Position numbers and translations under genes: made by a program. Source: Bordetella genomosp. 2 (GTDB taxonomy: Bacteria > Pseudomonadota > Gammaproteobacteria > Burkholderiales > Burkholderiaceae_B). From it: a DNA stretch of 64,000 nt. This document shows, piece by piece, positions 23,517 through 33,676 of this stretch (the stretch's first letter is position 1; every line of letters begins with the position of its first letter). The stretch is taken from positions 107,910-171,909 of the forward strand of contig NZ_NEVT01000004.1 of the NCBI RefSeq assembly GCF_002261345.1. Reading direction: 5' to 3'. The notes below the pieces were generated by a model, which was given only the letters and a program-made list of their open reading frames with translations, was not told the origin of the DNA and did not search any database.

Positions 23517-25373
23517 TCAGGCGGCCAGGCGGTTCTGGATCGACGACTTGACGTTCGGCAGCTCGCCCGGCAGACGCTCGGCCAGTTGCTCGAACAGCGT
23601 ATCGTGCAGCGCCAGTTCGTCGCGCCACGAGGCGACGTCGACCGAAATCACCTGCTGGAACTGGTCGGGGCTGAATTCCAGGCCGGTCCAGTCGATGTCC
23701 TGGTAGGTGGGCGACACGCCGAACACCTGCTCCACGCCGCCGGCCGTGCCGTCGATGCGGCCCAGCATCCACTTCAGGACGCGCATGTTGTCGCCGAAGC
23801 CGGGCCAGACGAACTTGCCGTCGGGGCCCTTGCGGAACCAGTTGACGCAGTAGATGCGCGGCAGCACCGCGCCGGCGTCCTGCAGGCGCTTGCCCAGCTT
23901 GAGCCAGTGGCCGAAGTAGTCGCTCATGTTGTAGCCGCAGAACGGCAGCATGGCGAACGGGTCGCGGCGCACCACGCCCTGCTGGCCGGCGGCCGCGGCG
24001 GTAGTTTCCGAGCCCATCGTGGCGGCCATGTAGACGCCTTCCACCCAGTTGCGCGCCTCGGTGACCAGCGGCACGGTGGTCGAGCGGCGGCCGCCGAAGA
24101 TGAACGCGTCGATGACCACGCCCGCCGGGTTCTCCCATTCGGGATCGATGGACGGGCACTGGGCCGCCGGCGCGGTGAAGCGGGCGTTGGGGTGCGCGGC
24201 CTTGCGGCCGGTTTCCTTGGCGATCTCCGGCGTCCAGTCCTGGCCCTGCCAGTCGGTCAGGTGGGCCGGCGGGGTGTCGGTCATGCCCTCCCACCACACG
24301 TCGCCGTCATCGGTCAGCGCGACGTTGGTGAAAATGACATTGGCCTTGAGGGTGGCCATGGCATTGAAGTTGGTCTTCTCGCTGGTGCCCGGCGCCACGC
24401 CGAAATAGCCGGCCTCCGGGTTGATGGCACGCAGGCGGCCGTCGGCGCCGGGCTTGATCCAGGCGATGTCGTCGCCGATGGTGGAGACTTTCCAGCCGTC
24501 CATCCCTTGCGGCGGGATCAGCATGGCGAAGTTGGTCTTGCCGCAGGCCGACGGGAAGGCGGCCGCCACATGGTACTTGCGCCCCTTGGGCGAGGTCACG
24601 CCGAGGATCAGCATGTGCTCGGCCAGCCAGCCCTGGTCGCGCCCCATGGTCGAGGCGATGCGCAGCGCGAAGCACTTCTTGCCCAGCAGCGCGTTGCCGC
24701 CGTAGCCCGAACCGTAGCTCCAGATTTCCCGGGTCTCGGGATAGTGCACGATGTACTTGGTGGGGTTGCACGGCCACACGACGTCGGCCTCGCCCGCCGC
24801 CAGCGGCTTGCCGACGCTGTGCACGCACGGCACGAATTCGCCGTCGCTGCCCAGCACGTCGAACACGGCGCGGCCCATGCGGGTCATGATGCGCATGTTC
24901 ACCACCACGTAGGGGCTGTCCGACAGTTCGACGCCGATATGGGCGATGTCCGAGCCCAGCGGCCCCATCGAGAACGGCACCACGTACATGGTGCGGCCGC
25001 GCATCGCGCCGTCGAACAGGCCGTCCAGGGTGCTGCGCATTTCGGCCGGGTCGGCCCAGTTGTTGGTGGGGCCGGCGTCTTCGGCGCGTTCGGAACAGAT
25101 GAAAGTGCGGTCTTCGACGCGGGCCACGTCGGAGGGATCGGACCACGCCAGGTACGAATTGGGCCGCTTGGCCGGGTTCAGCCGGCGCAGCATGCCCGAC
25201 TGGACCATCTGCTCGCACAGGCGGTCGTATTCTTCCTGAGAGCCGTCGCACCAGACGACGCGATCGGGCTTGGTCAGCGCGGCGACGCGCGCCACCCAAT
25301 CGATCAGCCCCTGGTGCTTGACGTATGCGGGAACATTGAGCGAGGCGATCCCGCCGTCGAACGGTTTATTCAT
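23517..25373 (-). CDS. pckG: Phosphoenolpyruvate carboxykinase (GTP)
   Basis: 618 residues, the expected size for the GTP-dependent enzyme. The kinase P-loop is in [13 protein letters not shown], with catalytic-loop and substrate motifs [25 protein letters not shown] and [13 protein letters not shown]. It converts oxaloacetate and GTP to PEP, GDP and CO2, the gluconeogenic exit from the TCA cycle, important in an organism living on amino acids. AGGAGA precedes the ATG by about 8 bases. It is monocistronic. Confidence 0.97.
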   Translation of the reverse strand: MNKPFDGGIASLNVPAYVKHQGLIDWVARVAALTKPDRVVWCDGSQEEYDRLCEQMVQSGMLRRLNPAKRPNSYLAWSDPSDVARVEDRTFICSERAEDAGPTNNWADPAEMRSTLDGLFDGAMRGRTMYVVPFSMGPLGSDIAHIGVELSDSPYVVVNMRIMTRMGRAVFDVLGSDGEFVPCVHSVGKPLAAGEADVVWPCNPTKYIVHYPETREIWSYGSGYGGNALLGKKCFALRIASTMGRDQGWLAEHMLILGVTSPKGRKYHVAAAFPSACGKTNFAMLIPPQGMDGWKVSTIGDDIAWIKPGADGRLRAINPEAGYFGVAPGTSEKTNFNAMATLKANVIFTNVALTDDGDVWWEGMTDTPPAHLTDWQGQDWTPEIAKETGRKAAHPNARFTAPAAQCPSIDPEWENPAGVVIDAFIFGGRRSTTVPLVTEARNWVEGVYMAATMGSETTAAAAGQQGVVRRDPFAMLPFCGYNMSDYFGHWLKLGKRLQDAGAVLPRIYCVNWFRKGPDGKFVWPGFGDNMRVLKWMLGRIDGTAGGVEQVFGVSPTYQDIDWTGLEFSPDQFQQVISVDVASWRDELALHDTLFEQLAERLPGELPNVKSSIQNRLAA

Positions 25374-25671
25374 CGGGCCCTTCTCCTAGAGGTAAAAGAC
25401 CATGCGGGCCCGCAAGGGACCCGCATTGTTATGTTAATCAGTGGCGTCATATTACTTGCATGGGCGCCCCCCTTGCCAATCCAGGCCGGCAACGAATGAA
25501 ACATCCTATGTCTGTTGCGTCCCTATAAAACTGGCGGCAGGCGCCGCAGGGACGGAGGCCGCGCGGCGCGCGCGCGGTCGCGACACGCGGCTATCCCCCG
25601 GGCGCCCGAGAGGTAATTCAGGGTAAACCCCGAGCCAGGCGTATCATGCCGCCTTGACGCAGAGAAATCCT
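25374..25671. other. Divergent intergenic region between pckG and the MATE gene
   Basis: About 300 bases holding the pckG leader (with its ribosome site adjacent to the start) and the promoter of the MATE gene. The middle (25428-25530) is less GC-rich than its surroundings and is probably promoter DNA. No ORF, repeat or clear operator is visible to me here. Confidence 0.4.
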
Positions 25672-27090
25672 ATGTCGCACATTGCCGCCCGCGCCGCCTG
25701 GACGCGGGAAATCCGCGCCACCCTGGCGCTCAGCCTGCCCCTCGTCCTCACCAGCCTGGCCCAGATCGCCATGACCGCCACCGATGTGATCTTCATCGGG
25801 CGGCTGGGCTCGCAGGCGCTGGCCGCCAGCGCGCTGGGCGCCAACCTCTACGCCGCCATCGCCTTCTTCGCGCTGGGGCTGGTCACCGCCACCGCCCCCA
25901 TGGTGGCGCGCGAACTGGGCGCGCGGCGCCACTCGGTGCGCGACGTGCGCCGCACCGTCGCCCAAGGGCTGTGGACCGCCGTCATCATCTCGGTGCCGGG
26001 CTGCCTGGCGCTGTGGTACGGCGAGGCCATCCTGCTGGCCATCCGCCAACCGCCCGAGCTGGCCGCGCAGGCCGGCGTATACCTGCGCGCGCTGTTGTGG
26101 GCGCTGCCGCCCTTCCTGGGCTTCCTGGTGCTGCGCTCGTTCACCGCCGCCCTGCAGCGGCCGCGCGCCGCGCTGTGGGTGGCGCTGGCCGGCATCGTAT
26201 TCAACGCGCTGGCCGACTGGGCGCTGGTGTTCGGCCATCTCGGCCTGCCGGCCATGGGCCTGGTGGGCGCCGGCATCGCCAGCGCCTCGGCCAGCCTGTT
26301 CCTGTTCATCGGCATGATCGTGGTGGTCTACTGGGACCGCCAGTTCCGCCGCTACCAGCTGTTCGGCCGCCTCTGGCAGCCCGACTGGCAGCGGCTGCGG
26401 GCCTTCTGGAAGCTGGGCCTGCCCATCGCGGCCGCCACCGCCTTCGAAGTCACCATCTTCAATGCGGCGGCATTCCTGATGGGTTGGCTGGGCGAGGCGG
26501 AGCTGGCGGCCCACGCGGTGGCGATCCAGATCGCCAGCATCAGCTTCATGGTGCCCTATGGCATCGCGCAGGCCGCCACCGTGCGCGTGGGCCATGCGTT
26601 CGGCGCCGGCGACGCCCTGGCCGTGCAGCGCGCCGGCTGGACGGCATACGGGCTGGGCGTGGGCTCGATGGTGATCGCCGCCCTGCTGATGATCACCGTG
26701 CCGCACTGGCTGCTGGCCGCCTTCTTCGACGTGCGCGCCGCCGAGAACGCGCAGGTACTGGCGCTGGCCACGTCCTACCTGGCGGTGGCGGCGGTGTTCC
26801 AGATCGTCGACGGCGCGCAGGTGATGGGCGCCGGCATGCTGCGCGGCCTGCACGATACCCGCATTCCCATGGTCTATGCGGCAATCGGCTATTGGGGCCT
26901 GGGGCTGCCCGCCGGCGCGGCGCTGGCCTTCTGGGCCGGCTGGCGCGGGGTCGGCATCTGGAGCGGCCTGGCGGTCGGCCTGGGGGTGGTGGCGGTGCTG
27001 ATGACGCGCCGCTGGCTGCGGCGCGAGCGCGCCGGCCTGGGGCCGATGCCGGCGCGCGGCGCCGGGAGCCCGCGCGCGGCCATGCCATAA
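25672..27090 (+). CDS. MATE-family multidrug/Na+ antiporter
   Basis: 472 residues from the ATG at 25672 (a TTG at 25654 is also in frame). About 12 membrane segments. The N-terminal [29 protein letters not shown] and the mid-protein [16 protein letters not shown] are typical of NorM-like exporters. It would expel cationic drugs or metabolites using a Na+ or H+ gradient. It stands alone with no obvious regulator. Confidence 0.9.
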   Translation: MSHIAARAAWTREIRATLALSLPLVLTSLAQIAMTATDVIFIGRLGSQALAASALGANLYAAIAFFALGLVTATAPMVARELGARRHSVRDVRRTVAQGLWTAVIISVPGCLALWYGEAILLAIRQPPELAAQAGVYLRALLWALPPFLGFLVLRSFTAALQRPRAALWVALAGIVFNALADWALVFGHLGLPAMGLVGAGIASASASLFLFIGMIVVVYWDRQFRRYQLFGRLWQPDWQRLRAFWKLGLPIAAATAFEVTIFNAAAFLMGWLGEAELAAHAVAIQIASISFMVPYGIAQAATVRVGHAFGAGDALAVQRAGWTAYGLGVGSMVIAALLMITVPHWLLAAFFDVRAAENAQVLALATSYLAVAAVFQIVDGAQVMGAGMLRGLHDTRIPMVYAAIGYWGLGLPAGAALAFWAGWRGVGIWSGLAVGLGVVAVLMTRRWLRRERAGLGPMPARGAGSPRAAMP

Positions 27091-27159
27091 TCGGGGCGGG
27101 CGTTGCGTGCCGGGCCTCCGGCACCGCGGTGCGCGCCCCGCATGTTTTCCAGGATGTCT

Positions 27160-28422
27160 ATGCCCCCTGCTTTCCCCCCCTTGAATGCCGAGCGCCTCTG
27201 GTCGCGTGTCGAGACGCTGGCCCGCCATACCCTGCCCGAGGCGCCGTGGACGCGCCGCGCCTTCTCTCCCCTGTTCAGCCAGGCGCGCGACTGGCTGGCC
27301 GACGAATTCGCCGCGGCCGGCCTGGAGGTGCGCCTGGACGCGGGCGGCAACCTGGTGGGCCGGCGCGCCGGCCGCGACGCGGCGCGCAAGCCGATCGTCA
27401 CCGGCTCGCATTGCGACACCGTCATGAGCGGCGGCCGCTTCGACGGCATCATCGGCGTGCTCGCCGGCATCGAAGTGGCGCGCACGCTGCACGAGCACAA
27501 CATCGAACTGGCGCATCCGTTCGAGGTCATCGACTTCCTGTCCGAAGAGCCGAGCGACTACGGCATTTCCTGTGTCGGCAGCCGCGCCCTGTGCGGCCAG
27601 CTCGACGCCGCCATGCTGGCCGCCCGCAACCCGCAGGGCGAGACGCTGGCCGAGGGCCTGCGGCGCATCGGCGGCGATCCGGCCGCGCTGGCGGCGCCGC
27701 TGCGCAATGCCGGCGACACCACCGCCTTCGTCGAACTGCACATCGAACAGGGTCCGGTACTGGAAAGCCGCCAGCTGCCCATCGGCGTGGTCACCCACAT
27801 CGTGGGCATCCGGCGCGTGCTGATCACCGTGGAAGGCCAGCCCGACCACGCCGGCACCACGCCGATGGATATCCGCCGCGACGCGCTGGTGGGCGCCGCC
27901 CGCCTCATCGACGGCGCCTATCGCCAGGCCAGCCGGCTGAGCGGCAAGCCGCATTACGTCGTGGCCACGGTCGGCCGCATCGAGGTCACGCCCAATGCCG
28001 CCAATGCGGTGCCCGGCCGGGTGGAGCTGATGCTGGAAGTGCGCAGCGACAGCGACGCGGTGCTGGACGACTTCCCCGAGACCCTGCTGGCCGACGCCGC
28101 CGGCGAACTGGCGGCGCTGCGGGTGGGCGCATCCCAGGCGCCGGTCAGCCGCGCCCGTCCCACCGCCTGCTCGCCGCTGGTGATGCAGGCCATCGAGGCC
28201 GCCGCCGGCCGGCTCGACTACGCGTCGATGCGCCTGCCCAGCGGCGCGGGCCACGATGCGGTCTACATGGCGCCCACCGGCCCGATCGGCATGATCTTCA
28301 TCCCCTGCCTGGGCGGCCGCAGTCATTGCCCGGAAGAATGGATCGAGCCGGCACAATTGCTGGACGGCACCCGCGTCCTGTACGAAACCGTGCTGGAGCT
28401 CGACCGCGCGCTGTCGCGCTGA
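27160..28422 (+). CDS. M20-family amidohydrolase (N-carbamoyl-L-amino acid hydrolase/allantoate amidohydrolase type)
   Basis: 420 residues from the ATG at 27160 (AGGA five bases before); ATGs at 27142 and 27154 are in frame. Metal ligands are visible in GSHCDTVMSGGRFDGIIG (His, Asp), FLSEEPSDYG (Glu), FVELHIEQGPVLE (His) and LGGRSHCPEEW (His). The lid dimerisation domain contains GQPDHAGTTPMDIRRDAL. The enzyme hydrolyses N-carbamoyl amino acids or allantoate. A C7 run (27174-27180) lies five codons after the start and could be slippage-prone; the frame is intact here. It might complement the ureide genes at 14303-22201. Confidence 0.88.
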   Translation: MPPAFPPLNAERLWSRVETLARHTLPEAPWTRRAFSPLFSQARDWLADEFAAAGLEVRLDAGGNLVGRRAGRDAARKPIVTGSHCDTVMSGGRFDGIIGVLAGIEVARTLHEHNIELAHPFEVIDFLSEEPSDYGISCVGSRALCGQLDAAMLAARNPQGETLAEGLRRIGGDPAALAAPLRNAGDTTAFVELHIEQGPVLESRQLPIGVVTHIVGIRRVLITVEGQPDHAGTTPMDIRRDALVGAARLIDGAYRQASRLSGKPHYVVATVGRIEVTPNAANAVPGRVELMLEVRSDSDAVLDDFPETLLADAAGELAALRVGASQAPVSRARPTACSPLVMQAIEAAAGRLDYASMRLPSGAGHDAVYMAPTGPIGMIFIPCLGGRSHCPEEWIEPAQLLDGTRVLYETVLELDRALSR

Positions 28423-28430
28423 CCTGCCAC

Positions 28431-28766
28431 ATGTCATACATCGAACTCACCGACGGCACCGCCGACCGCTACCTGCTCGACGCGCCCGGGCTGTCGCTGC
28501 TGGTGTTCTACAGCCGCACCTGCGCCACCTGCCGGGTGGCGCGCGAGCAACTGCCGGCCCTCGACCTGCCGGTGGACCGTCTGTGCTGGGTCGACGCCGG
28601 CGCGAACGGCGGGCTGGTGGCGCGCTATGAAGTGTTCCACCTGCCCTCGCTGTTCCTGGTGCGCGACGGCGCCTATTACGGGCCGGTCAGCGCGTCGCTG
28701 GCAGAATGGGACCTGCGCCAGCAGATCGGCCTGGCGCTCGACAGCCACCCCGCCGAACTGCCCTGA
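28431..28766 (+). CDS. Thioredoxin-fold protein with CATC motif
   Basis: 111 residues. The strand LSLLVFYSRT leads into CATC (Cys31 and Cys34), and the cis-proline loop is HLPSLFLVRDG. The dipeptide between the cysteines (Ala-Thr) is unlike the Gly-Pro of true thioredoxins. No signal peptide is seen, so a cytoplasmic thiol-disulfide role is likely. It begins 8 bases after the amidohydrolase stop, so the two are co-transcribed. It converges with the histidine kinase gene. Confidence 0.82.
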   Translation: MSYIELTDGTADRYLLDAPGLSLLVFYSRTCATCRVAREQLPALDLPVDRLCWVDAGANGGLVARYEVFHLPSLFLVRDGAYYGPVSASLAEWDLRQQIGLALDSHPAELP

Positions 28767-28792
28767 CAGCCCCCCGCGCCGAGCCGCGCCGC

Positions 28793-30091
28793 TCAGGCAA
28801 AGCTCAGCAGGAAGCGCGTGCCGCGCCGCGGGCCGGCGCGCTCCGACTCGACCTGCAGGCGCCAGCCCTGCATGTCGCACACCCGCTTGGCGATCGCCAG
28901 CCCGAGGCCGCGCGGCAAGCCGCCGCCGGCCGGGGCGCCGGGCGTGTCGCCGAGCCGGCCGCTGTAATAGCGCTGGAACACGAAAGGCAGCTCTTCGGCG
29001 GCAATGCCCTTGCCGGTGTCGCGCAGCTCCAGCGCGCCGTCGGCCGTCAGCGCCGCGGTCAGGCTGGCCGGCGCGGCGTGCTCGATGGCGTTGCGCACCA
29101 GGTTGCGCAGCACCGTCAGCAGCGCGTAGCGGTCCAGCATGTGCGCGACGCCGGCGGGAATGCGGTTGTGGAACGACAGCCCGGCGGCTTCGGCCTCGAC
29201 CTCCAGGCCGCGCCAGGCATCGTCCATGCAGGCCGCCAGGTCGACGCGCTCGGCCGGCCGGGGCTGGTCGCGCGCCATGGCGCGCGCGCTCTCGAGCGAG
29301 GCAGCAATGTGGTCCACGTTGGCCACGATGCGCGTCAGGCGCTGGCTCGAATCGGCCGGCAGCGCCGCGTCCAGCAACATGATCTCGCTGTCGGAGCGGA
29401 TCGCCGCCAGCGGCGTGCGCACCTCGTGGCTGAGGTTGGCGGCGAACTCGCGCTCGCGCGCGATCGAATGGTCCACCTGGTTCTGCACCCTATTGAAGGC
29501 CTCGATCAGGCGGCCGGCCTCGTCGTCGCGCGTGACTGCCATGTCGGGCGAGCCGGGCGCCCAGTTCGACAGGCGGCCGGTCAGGTCCAGCAGCGGCCCG
29601 ACCGCCACGCCGGCCACGCGGCGCGACACCGCGTAGGCGGCGATCACGCACAGCACGCCCATGCCCAGCACCAGCAGCCCGAACTCGCGCCCGCGCTCTT
29701 CGTGTTCGGAGGCGTCGTACAGCACGTACAGCCGACCGCGCGGCGTATCGCTCACCCGGATGTGCCAGGTTTCGGCGCCCGGCTCCAGCCGGTGCAGGCC
29801 CGGCGGCAGCGCCTCCAGCTGGGCCGGCATGTCGTCGCGCACCGGGCCGTGGTGCAGCCAGGCTCGCATGGACCCTCCCAGCTCGCGCGCGCCGTGCGGC
29901 GGCAGAAACTGCGGATCGGTCGCCACATGCTGGGCGACCCGGTCGGCCTCGGTGGTCAGGATCTGCTCGACCAGGCCGTCTTCCATTTGGTCGAACGCCA
30001 GGTAGGCCAGCAGCGCCAGCGCGGCCACGAAAACCGCCACCGCGCCGGTCAGCGCCCAGACGACGCGCTGGGTCAGGGTGCCGCCCTTCAT
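28793..30091 (-). CDS. Two-component sensor histidine kinase
   Basis: 432 residues from the ATG at 30091. There is one membrane segment near residues 10-32, a periplasmic domain, a second segment (FGLLVLGMGVLCVIAAYAV), a HAMP-like region, then the H-box FAANLSHEVRTPLAAIRSD, N-box LRNLVRNAIEHA and G-boxes DTGKGIAAEE and GLGLAIAKRV. Start and the response-regulator stop overlap by four bases. It lies downstream of lgmC and the response regulator on the same strand, so it may sense envelope stress such as cationic peptides or Mg2+; this is inference from position. Confidence 0.93.
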   Translation of the reverse strand: MKGGTLTQRVVWALTGAVAVFVAALALLAYLAFDQMEDGLVEQILTTEADRVAQHVATDPQFLPPHGARELGGSMRAWLHHGPVRDDMPAQLEALPPGLHRLEPGAETWHIRVSDTPRGRLYVLYDASEHEERGREFGLLVLGMGVLCVIAAYAVSRRVAGVAVGPLLDLTGRLSNWAPGSPDMAVTRDDEAGRLIEAFNRVQNQVDHSIAREREFAANLSHEVRTPLAAIRSDSEIMLLDAALPADSSQRLTRIVANVDHIAASLESARAMARDQPRPAERVDLAACMDDAWRGLEVEAEAAGLSFHNRIPAGVAHMLDRYALLTVLRNLVRNAIEHAAPASLTAALTADGALELRDTGKGIAAEELPFVFQRYYSGRLGDTPGAPAGGGLPRGLGLAIAKRVCDMQGWRLQVESERAGPRRGTRFLLSFA

Positions 30092-30798
30092 GCGCCGGCC
30101 CCGGGCGCCACCAGCCGCCAGCCCACCCCATGGACGGTCTCGATACCGTCGAAACCGGCCTCGGCCAGGGCGCGCCGCAGCAGGTGCATCTGGCTGCGCA
30201 AGGCATCGACCGAGGGCGGCTCGTCGCCCCACAGCACCGCCTCGAGCTCCTCGCGCGGCACCACCCGGCCCGGGTCGCGCAGCAGCGCCTCGACCAGCAG
30301 GCCGGACTTGCGCGTCAGCCGCACCGGCTGGCCCGCCACCGACACGGCGCGGGTGCGGCCGTCGAACTGCAGCGGGCCGAATTCGCGCACGGCGTCGACC
30401 ACGGCGCCGCGGGCGCGGTGGATCAGCGCCAGCAGGCGCGCCCGCACCTCGGCCAGCGCGAAGGGCTTGGTGAGATAGTCGTCGGCGCCGTGGGCAAAGC
30501 CGGCCAGCTTGTCGTCGAGCGCGTCGCGCGCGGTCAGGATCAGCACCGGCACGGCCTGGCGCCGCTCGGCGCGCAGCGCGTGCAGCAGCTGGTAGCCGTC
30601 CATGCCGGGCAGCCCCACGTCCAGCACCACGGCGTCAAAGCGCTGGCTTTCGAGCATGCGCAGCGCGGTGCGGCCCTCGTAGGCCGCGTCCGTGACGAAG
30701 CCGCTCACTTCCAGGAACTGGTACAAGTTGCCCGCGATGGTCAGGTCGTCCTCGACGATCAAGACCCGGTAGTGCGCATCGGCGGAAACGGTAGTCAT
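30088..30798 (-). CDS. OmpR/PhoB-family response regulator
   Basis: 236 residues. The receiver domain has IVEDD, phosphoacceptor Asp60 in VVLDVGLPGMDG, Thr in ILTAR and Lys in DYLTKPF. The C-terminal winged helix includes LTRKSGLLVEALLRDPGRVV and DALRSQMHLLRRAL. It is encoded together with the kinase and 99 bases downstream of lgmC. A tandem-repeat-like block of the kind OmpR-family proteins bind is found before lgmA and before the PAP2 gene, making this protein a candidate regulator of lipid A modification. Confidence 0.93.
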   Translation of the reverse strand: MTTVSADAHYRVLIVEDDLTIAGNLYQFLEVSGFVTDAAYEGRTALRMLESQRFDAVVLDVGLPGMDGYQLLHALRAERRQAVPVLILTARDALDDKLAGFAHGADDYLTKPFALAEVRARLLALIHRARGAVVDAVREFGPLQFDGRTRAVSVAGQPVRLTRKSGLLVEALLRDPGRVVPREELEAVLWGDEPPSVDALRSQMHLLRRALAEAGFDGIETVHGVGWRLVAPGAGA

Positions 30799-30897
30799 GG
30801 GCGGCGCGTCGGTCTGGCGAGCCAGGAATGGCCGCTGCCATAGTACGAAATCGGCGCGATTCCTGCTTGGCTGTTGATGGCGGGCATCTGGCGGCCC

Positions 30898-31737
30898 CTA
30901 CGACGGCCGCGCCACGCGCACGCCGTTCAGCCGCAGCCAGTCGCCCAGTTCCGGGCGCGCCCATACTTCGAACTCGGCCGCCCGCTGCGCCGCCAGGGCG
31001 TCGCCCGCGCCCGGCAGGGCCGGATGGCAGACCAGCAGGTCGCCATCGCGCGCATTGGTCAGCCAGCGCTGCAGCAAGCCAGCGTAGCGGCGCGCGCCGC
31101 CCTGCAGGCCGTAGACCCCGAGCAGGCGGCGATTGGTGCGCAAGCCGGCGCGCCGCGCCGCGCGCGCCACGGCGCGCGACCCCAGCGCGCCGATCAGGGC
31201 GGCCTTGGCCGACTCGCGCAGCGGGATGCCTTCCTGCATGCCGGGCGCCGTGTACCGCAGCCACGGCGCGTCCCGGCCGTAGCGCCGCTGTATCAGGCGC
31301 AGCAGGCGCGGCAGCACGCCCGGCAATTGGTGCACGTGCTGGTGGCCGTCGACATAGTCCGGCGCGCGGCCCAGCACCGCTTCGAAGGCGTCGAACTGGC
31401 GCGCCAGTTGCTCGTCGAGCCAGGCGCCATCGAGCCGGTTGGCGTAGGCCCGCGAAATCAGCGCGGGCAGCGGCAGCACGCGGGCGGGCGCGGCGTCGCC
31501 CAGGTCTTCGGTCAGGTTCAGGTGCACGCCCAGGTCCAGGTCCAGGCCGCGCAGCGCGGACCCGCGCGCGGCGAACGTGGCGCCCTGCGTCAGGACGCTG
31601 ACGGCGCTCAGCCGCCCCAACCGCGCCAGATGCAGCATGGCGGCATCGATGCCCGCATTCATGCCAAAATCATCGCCACACACGACAATGCGCTTCCACC
31701 ATTTCCCTTCCCCGCCCCGCGCCTGGCCGCGGTGCAT
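30898..31737 (-). CDS. lgmC: ChbG/HpnK (YdjC)-family deacetylase, probable LgmC
   Basis: About 279 residues from an ATG at 31737; the start is uncertain because family members usually begin close to KRIVVCGDDFG. Metal-binding elements are CGDDFGMN (Asp-Asp), LGVHLNLTED (His) and DYVDGHQHVHQLP (His). In the Bordetella lgm pathway this protein removes the acetyl group from the undecaprenyl-phosphate-linked GlcNAc, giving glucosamine. It is surrounded by the other lgm genes. The 5' end faces the lgmD start only 12 bases away on the opposite strand. Confidence 0.78.
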   Translation of the reverse strand: MHRGQARGGEGKWWKRIVVCGDDFGMNAGIDAAMLHLARLGRLSAVSVLTQGATFAARGSALRGLDLDLGVHLNLTEDLGDAAPARVLPLPALISRAYANRLDGAWLDEQLARQFDAFEAVLGRAPDYVDGHQHVHQLPGVLPRLLRLIQRRYGRDAPWLRYTAPGMQEGIPLRESAKAALIGALGSRAVARAARRAGLRTNRRLLGVYGLQGGARRYAGLLQRWLTNARDGDLLVCHPALPGAGDALAAQRAAEFEVWARPELGDWLRLNGVRVARPS

Positions 31738-31749
31738 GTCCGATTCTCG

Positions 31750-32145
31750 ATGCGCGCCCTGATCAAACAAATTGGCTGGTTCCTCTGCGTGGGCTGCGCC
31801 GCCGCGGCGACCCACTGGGCCGTCGCCGTCGGCTGCGTGGAACAGCTGGGCCTGCCGCCGCTGGCCGCCAATGCCATAGGCTGGCTGGTGGCATTCGTCG
31901 TATCGTTCACGGGTCATTATCGACTCACTTTTCGTCATCTGGCGTCGCACTGGACGGTGGCCGCGCGCCGCTTCTTCCTGATCTCGGCGTGCGGGTTCCT
32001 GCTCAACGAAGCCGCCTACGCCTGGCTGCTGCACATCACGCGCGTGCGCTATGACGCGCTGCTGGCGCTCATCCTGCTGGGGCTGGCGGCGCTCACTTTC
32101 CTGGCCAGCCGGCTGTGGGCGTTCCGCCGCAGACCCGGCGCGTGA
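31750..32145 (+). CDS. lgmD: GtrA-family membrane protein, probable LgmD flippase
   Basis: 131 residues with four predicted membrane segments (around GWFLCVGCAAAATHWAVAV, AIGWLVAFVVSFTGHY, FFLISACGFLLNEAAYAWLL and LALILLGLAALTFLASRLW). GtrA-type proteins help move polyprenyl-phosphate sugars across the inner membrane. In the lgm pathway this protein presents the glucosamine carrier to the periplasmic transferase. Its last 53 bases overlap the convergent lgmB gene, and its promoter must lie in or near the lgmC 5' end. Confidence 0.75.
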   Translation: MRALIKQIGWFLCVGCAAAATHWAVAVGCVEQLGLPPLAANAIGWLVAFVVSFTGHYRLTFRHLASHWTVAARRFFLISACGFLLNEAAYAWLLHITRVRYDALLALILLGLAALTFLASRLWAFRRRPGA

Positions 32146-33676
32146 ACGCCGCGTCGATGTCGATACGCCAGACGCTGTAGTGGGAATCGGCATAACGGGC
32201 GGGCACGCCCCGCAGCACCGCAAAGCGCGCGCCATCGTCGACGCCGCCCCAGATCCAGAACCGGCTGCCGGGCGCGGCGGCGCACATGCGCGCCGGCAGC
32301 GCATCGCGCGGCACCAGCACGCGCCGGGCGACCTGCGGATCGAACTGGCCGGCGTCGTATAGCTCCTTGCGCCAGTTGTCGCGCAGCGCGATCTCCGGGT
32401 CGCTCCAGTCGTCGACTACCCAGCCGGGCTGGCGCGCGCCCGTATAGAAACCCAGGTCGAACGGATACGAGTGCAGTGTCACCAGGACGTCGGCGGGCCG
32501 CATCTCGGCGGCGATGCGCCGGCCCAGCGGCTCGGCGCTGCGCCGCGGGTTGGCCGCGAACACGGCCACCAGGACCACGCACAGCGCGGCCGACGCGGCG
32601 GCGCAGCCCCAGGCCAGGCGCCGCAGGCGCCGGGCCCCGCCGCGCTGCACGGCGCCCTGCACCACCTCGGCCAGCAGCACGGCCAGGGGCGGCAGCGCCG
32701 GCAGCACATAGCCGATCAGCTTGGAGCTCGGAATGGAGAAAAAGCCCAGCACGACAGCGCACCATACTGCCATCAGGCTGCGCACCCCGGACGCATCGGC
32801 GGCGGCCCAGAACGCCTTGCGCAGCGCCCCGCCGCCCCATAGCGACCAGGGCACCGCCAGGCCGATGATGACAGGCAGGTAAAACCAGAACGGCTGCACA
32901 TTGTTGAAGCCGGAGCGCGCGAACCGCTCGAAATGCTGGTAGACGAAGAAATAATGGAAAAAACCGGGAAAGCGCTGCTGCATGAGCCAGAACCACGGCA
33001 CAGCGACCAGCGCGAACACGGCCAGCGCGGGCGGCCACAGCAGCACGGCGTAACCGCGCCAGCGGCGCGTCAGCAACAGCCACAGGCACAAGATGGCGCC
33101 CGGCAGCACCAGCCCGATCAGGCCCTTGGCCAGCACCGCCAGGGCGGCCAGCGCCGCCGCCGCCAGCGACATGGCGCGGTGCGGCCGGCCGGCCTGCGCG
33201 CGCAGCACCGCGTCGGCGCCGGCCAGCACGCACAGGCTCACCAGCCCGGCCACCAGCATGTCGGTGTTGGCGAACTGCGCCCCGCCGTAATAGAACGGCA
33301 TGGTGGCGAGCACCACGGCCGCCATGGTCGCGGCGGCGGCATCGCGGTAGCGCCGCACGAAGCCGTACACGCCGGCCAGCGCGCCCCAGGCGGCCAGCCA
33401 CGACGGCAGGCGGGCCGCCCACTCGTTCAGGCCGAACCACCGGAAACTCCATTCGGCCATCCAGTAATACAGCGGCGGCTTGTGGAAGTAAGGCATGCCG
33501 TCCAGCAGCGGCACGGCATGCGAGCCGCTGCGCAGCATTTCCCAGGCCACGCCGGCATAGCGCCCCTCGTCCGGCAGCGTCAGCGGGCGTGCCCACGCCA
33601 GCCAGCCGAGCCAGACGGCGCCGGCCAGCAGCACCAGCCACCCGCGCGGCGGCCACGCTGCGCGCAGGCGGCTCAT
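32093..33676 (-). CDS. lgmB: ArnT-like (GT39/GT83) lipid A glycosyltransferase, probable LgmB
   Basis: 527 residues with roughly 12 membrane segments. The periplasmic catalytic signature is LTLPDEGRYAGVAWEML, whose Asp-Glu is essential in ArnT, followed by YFHKPPLYYWM. A soluble C-terminal domain begins near SAEPLGRRI. The enzyme transfers glucosamine from the lipid carrier to lipid A phosphates, lowering the negative charge of the outer membrane. Its start overlaps the lgmA stop by four bases. Confidence 0.85.
   Translation of the reverse strand: MSRLRAAWPPRGWLVLLAGAVWLGWLAWARPLTLPDEGRYAGVAWEMLRSGSHAVPLLDGMPYFHKPPLYYWMAEWSFRWFGLNEWAARLPSWLAAWGALAGVYGFVRRYRDAAAATMAAVVLATMPFYYGGAQFANTDMLVAGLVSLCVLAGADAVLRAQAGRPHRAMSLAAAALAALAVLAKGLIGLVLPGAILCLWLLLTRRWRGYAVLLWPPALAVFALVAVPWFWLMQQRFPGFFHYFFVYQHFERFARSGFNNVQPFWFYLPVIIGLAVPWSLWGGGALRKAFWAAADASGVRSLMAVWCAVVLGFFSIPSSKLIGYVLPALPPLAVLLAEVVQGAVQRGGARRLRRLAWGCAAASAALCVVLVAVFAANPRRSAEPLGRRIAAEMRPADVLVTLHSYPFDLGFYTGARQPGWVVDDWSDPEIALRDNWRKELYDAGQFDPQVARRVLVPRDALPARMCAAAPGSRFWIWGGVDDGARFAVLRGVPARYADSHYSVWRIDIDAAFTRRVCGGTPTAGWPGK

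Noticed and set aside
25618..28437. A 939-codon open frame on the minus strand opposite the MATE and M20 genes
   Set aside because: It is His/Gln/Arg-rich low-complexity translation antisense to two clear genes, as expected in very GC-rich DNA. The same applies to the long minus frame at 48405-50996 and the one at 430-1779.
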